Virus record (IMG/VR): IMGVR_UViG_3300010297_000048
Location: 1 to 30,531 of that record
Reading direction: 5' to 3' (one strand)
Length of the DNA stretch: 30,531 bases
From: a virus
Positions 29,101 to 30,531 of the stretch are shown here, piece after piece; positions within the stretch are counted from its first letter, which is position 1, and each line of letters begins with the position of its first letter. The translations under genes were made by a program, and so were the position numbers. The notes under the pieces are model-generated. The model ran no database searches, was not told where the DNA came from, and saw only the letters and a program-made list of their open reading frames with translations.

Positions 29101-30531
29101 AGACAATCTCTCTGTTGGGACGCATACCACTTTAGGTGAATCATCTTTTTATAGTAATACAACAAAACCCGCCATCTATGCTACTTGTGCTGGTGGTAGT
29201 GCAAATGTCATATTTAGTGGTCAGTATGGTGGAACACCAATCTTTGTTTTTAATAGGAATGGGAATGTATTGATGGGTGCAAAAACTGCTCAAGGTCAAG
29301 TGTCCATTTCGGGTATTATGAACGGCACTCCCGTTATGACTATTATTGAGGGAGCCAATACAACCGACATTCTACAACTAAAAGATACCAGCAACAATGT
29401 TGGTTGGGTGGTTGATACTGATTTTAATTTAGGTATTGGGACAGCTTCTCCTTCCGCTAAACTTCATGTGGTTGGGGGAGCGAGAATAGATGGAAATACT
29501 CTAGTTAAAAATAACGGAGGTGCGCCAGTTGACTTTACCATCTCTGGAGACAATAATGTCACTCATAACATAAAAACAACCCAATCCAACAGGGGACTAA
29601 ATCAGTTAATTCAAAATACTGATATAGGTAATTACATTTACTCTCTAGTTCAACATAGCAGTGATAGTATTACTGACGGGGTTAATTTCGTAAGCGGAAC
29701 AAAATTGTTATTTAACTCCCCTACAGCGAGCGCAGGCTCAATGTTAGGAACCGTTTCCAATACCGACCTTTATCTATCCACCTACAATCAACACAGAATT
29801 AAAATAGAAAAAGGGGGCAATGTTGGCATTGGAACAACTAGCCCCGCAACCAAACTTCATGTCGAAGGAGACATTACTGGCCAAGCAATAAGTGGAACGA
29901 GCATTTCTGCGCCAGAAATAACCAATCTTCAGACTGCTACGGGAACTCTTCGTGCTGACATCGACAGTAACGACACAGACATTTCTGCGCTGCAAACAGC
30001 TACAGGGGTATTGTCGCAAGTATCTGTAACAGGATCTTCGTCAATTCACGCTCCAGATCTGACTGGCGTTGGAAATGTTACGGTAACGTTAGACGGTAGC
30101 ACCGTCAAAATCAGTGGGGCATCAGCGGGTGGAGGAACTCCTGCTGGATCTGACAACCAAATCCAGTTCAACAATGGCGGCTCGTTCGGAGCATCTTCTA
30201 ATTTAACTTGGGATGATAATGGTCTTTATGTTAATGGTTACATTACTGGACAAGCGATAAGTGGAACGAGCATTTCTGCGCCAGAAATAACCAATCTTCA
30301 GACTGCTACGGGAACTCTTCGTGCTGACATAGACAGTAACGATACAGATATTTCTGCGCTACAAGCAGCAACGGGAGTTCTTCGCGGAGATATAGATAGC
30401 AACGATACCGATATTTCTGCGCTGCAAGCAGCTACAGGGGTATTGTCGCAAGTATCTGTAACAGGATCTTCGTCAATTCACGCTCCAGATCTGACTGGCG
30501 TTGGAAATGTTACGGTAACGTTAGACGGTAG
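26177..30531 (+). CDS. giant modular tail fibre protein, open at window end
   Basis: The frame opens at 26177 (TAGGAG upstream) and stays open to the window end: at least 1451 codons without a stop. After a ~35-residue head come five Gly-X-Y blocks, at 26282-26605, 26984-27298, 27662-27832, 28196-28339 and 28703-28756 (36, 35, 19, 16 and 6 triplets). They are almost pure GTS/GSS with two prolines in the Y place. They separate four beta modules of 126, 121, 121 and 121 residues, the last three sharing YDSGGF and SSPF. Then come QFNNGG modules, GIGTxSPxxKLHV repeats (about 29430 and 29824) and coiled-coil-like LQxATGxLRxDIDSNDTDISA units. It is probably a trimeric receptor-binding fibre; a chaperone domain may follow beyond the window. 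Confidence 0.85.
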   Translation, partial: MAEQVEVIIQAGNTIEVNPSTSGITVEIGDSTPQGGPAGTSGSSGSSGSSGSSGSSGSSGSSGSSGTSGSGGSSGTSGSGGSSGTSGTSGVSGTSGTSGTSGISGTSGSSGSSGSSGQSGLPGSSGTSGSSGAAGSSGTSGIDGGLIVRYDYSDSTSMSNPGNGYLRFSAAAQYAYINQATRMTLSGRDRNDSLVYQVYQILNSVSNSNQIAILTVYKESQPTMFASFKVTATNITATSYADLDISYINASSDFYLVGEDRVVLAYEIVGSDGTSGSSGTSGNSGTSGTSGTSGSSGSSGTSGSSGTSGSSGSSGSSGSSGTSGINGTSGTSGINGTSGTDGTSGSSGTSGSSGTSGSSGTSGSSGTSGSDGNSGGIEFQYTFSSSTSETDPGAGYLRLNDLTQSSSTFVFIDTVDFFYHNLTSYLLSIADVSGTEKGFFQIANRTDPSKHLLFKITSSVYDSGGFVKIGVTNLASSSSSPFANNDSIVISVTRSGNPGTSGTSGSSGTSGLDGSSGTSGSSGTSGTSGTSGSSGSSGTSGSSGTSGRDGNFGGASFKYNFLTSTTQLDPGSGNFKLNNASQSSSTAIYIDQIDLGGTDISQYLQTVDDSTSTIKGHVKLSKEFSSADFILGTISSVSYDSGGFYIINISVVDQSTSSPFSSGDDIVLTFARTGDKGDDGTSGSSGTSGSSGTSGSSGSSGSSGTSGSSGTSGTSGSAGGEGGASFVYNFDSSTTGSDPGSGNIRLNNATQNSSTAIYIDTITLTSANINSFLSAIGSLTGSPKGYVKLTKKTSPQDFLLFNITGSSYDSGGFYNIAVTNSASSSSSPFSDGDDLDVSFTTNGNDGTSGTSGTSGTNGVATAGGSQGDVQFNNGGAVYGVSNLNWDGNGLYSNGYISGQAISGQNLFGISGEFGTAARGASASTPSSLVRIHGYDNPKISLYASNGWSNWEIHGGVNDYLEIKNAGTNPNKYVNLDNLSVGTHTTLGESSFYSNTTKPAIYATCAGGSANVIFSGQYGGTPIFVFNRNGNVLMGAKTAQGQVSISGIMNGTPVMTIIEGANTTDILQLKDTSNNVGWVVDTDFNLGIGTASPSAKLHVVGGARIDGNTLVKNNGGAPVDFTISGDNNVTHNIKTTQSNRGLNQLIQNTDIGNYIYSLVQHSSDSITDGVNFVSGTKLLFNSPTASAGSMLGTVSNTDLYLSTYNQHRIKIEKGGNVGIGTTSPATKLHVEGDITGQAISGTSISAPEITNLQTATGTLRADIDSNDTDISALQTATGVLSQVSVTGSSSIHAPDLTGVGNVTVTLDGSTVKISGASAGGGTPAGSDNQIQFNNGGSFGASSNLTWDDNGLYVNGYITGQAISGTSISAPEITNLQTATGTLRADIDSNDTDISALQAATGVLRGDIDSNDTDISALQAATGVLSQVSVTGSSSIHAPDLTGVGNVTVTLDG
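27047..27102 (+). repeat. 56-bp exact repeat, copy 1
   Basis: The sequence is identical to 27761-27816, offset 714 bp (238 codons), so both copies are in the same frame. Recombination between them would remove or add one rod plus one globular module without a frameshift. Confidence 0.8.
27761..27816 (+). repeat. 56-bp exact repeat, copy 2
   Basis: Second copy of 27047-27102. Synonymous codon choices are also identical, although serine and glycine codons vary freely elsewhere in the rods, which points to recent duplication or conversion. Confidence 0.8.
29882..30099 (+). repeat. long fibre repeat, copy 1
   Basis: Encodes QAISGTSISAPEITNLQ, one 21-residue coiled-coil-like unit and a GVLSQVSVTG domain. 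It matches 30251-30531. The 5' ~70 bp and the final 101 bp (29999-30099) are identical, with synonymous changes between. Confidence 0.8.
30251..30531 (+). repeat. long fibre repeat, copy 2, reaching the window end
   Basis: Same as 29882-30099 but with one extra 63-nt unit, i.e. one more LQxATGxLRxDIDSNDTDISA (21 residues, three heptads). The last 101 bp (30431-30531) are identical to 29999-30099, and the window stops inside the match. Confidence 0.8.

Overview
The window is a stretch of a tailed double-stranded DNA phage (Caudoviricetes) genome, or a prophage of one. The evidence is an ordered head module: terminase large subunit, portal, protease fused to scaffold, a decoration-like protein and an HK97-type major capsid protein, followed by fibre genes. 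The DNA is AT-rich, genes are tightly packed, and almost everything from 994 onward is on the plus strand. No tRNA, integrase or host gene is visible, so the host cannot be named. The tail tube, tape measure and lysis genes must lie outside the window.

Left edge (1-993): two small minus-strand genes, the first cut by the window edge. Each is driven by a near-identical TTGACA/17 bp/TAAGCT promoter whose -10 box lies about 10 nt from the ATG. Next comes a gene-free 650 bp region holding a 141-nt tract with no G, a tandem array of 22-bp GC-rich repeats and a strong hairpin. The arrangement resembles an iteron-type origin or another cis-acting element. From 994 to 3942 there are an HNH endonuclease, a PhoH-like ATPase, a type I signal-peptidase-like protein (unusual for a phage) and two small minus-strand genes of unknown function.

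Middle (3976-13972): a zinc-ribbon protein overlaps a sigma-factor-like protein that carries a cysteine cluster between its two sigma regions. A possible small terminase, a zinc-finger/ERCC4 nuclease and the large terminase follow, joined by overlaps. A collagen-like fibre protein with three carbohydrate-binding-like modules is inserted between terminase and portal.

Right (14035-30531): two tandem paralogous virion proteins, the capsid assembly genes and a strong terminator after the capsid gene. Next come small fibre or adaptor proteins, a glycosyltransferase plus sulfotransferase pair, and a giant fibre gene still open at the window end (at least 1451 codons). That fibre alternates 112 almost proline-free Gly-X-Y triplets with four globular modules, three of them exactly 121 residues long, followed by fibre repeats and 21-residue coiled-coil-like units.

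A motif GTGTAAT(ATA) recurs just upstream of at least six gene starts that follow intergenic gaps, three times exactly 15 nt before the ATG. It is a candidate phage-specific late promoter, and the zinc-ribbon/sigma pair is the obvious candidate to recognise it. The most novel points are this motif with its implied very short leaders, the cysteine-bearing sigma factor, the GT/sulfotransferase pair among the fibre genes, the modular giant fibre, and the G-less/22-bp-repeat element.
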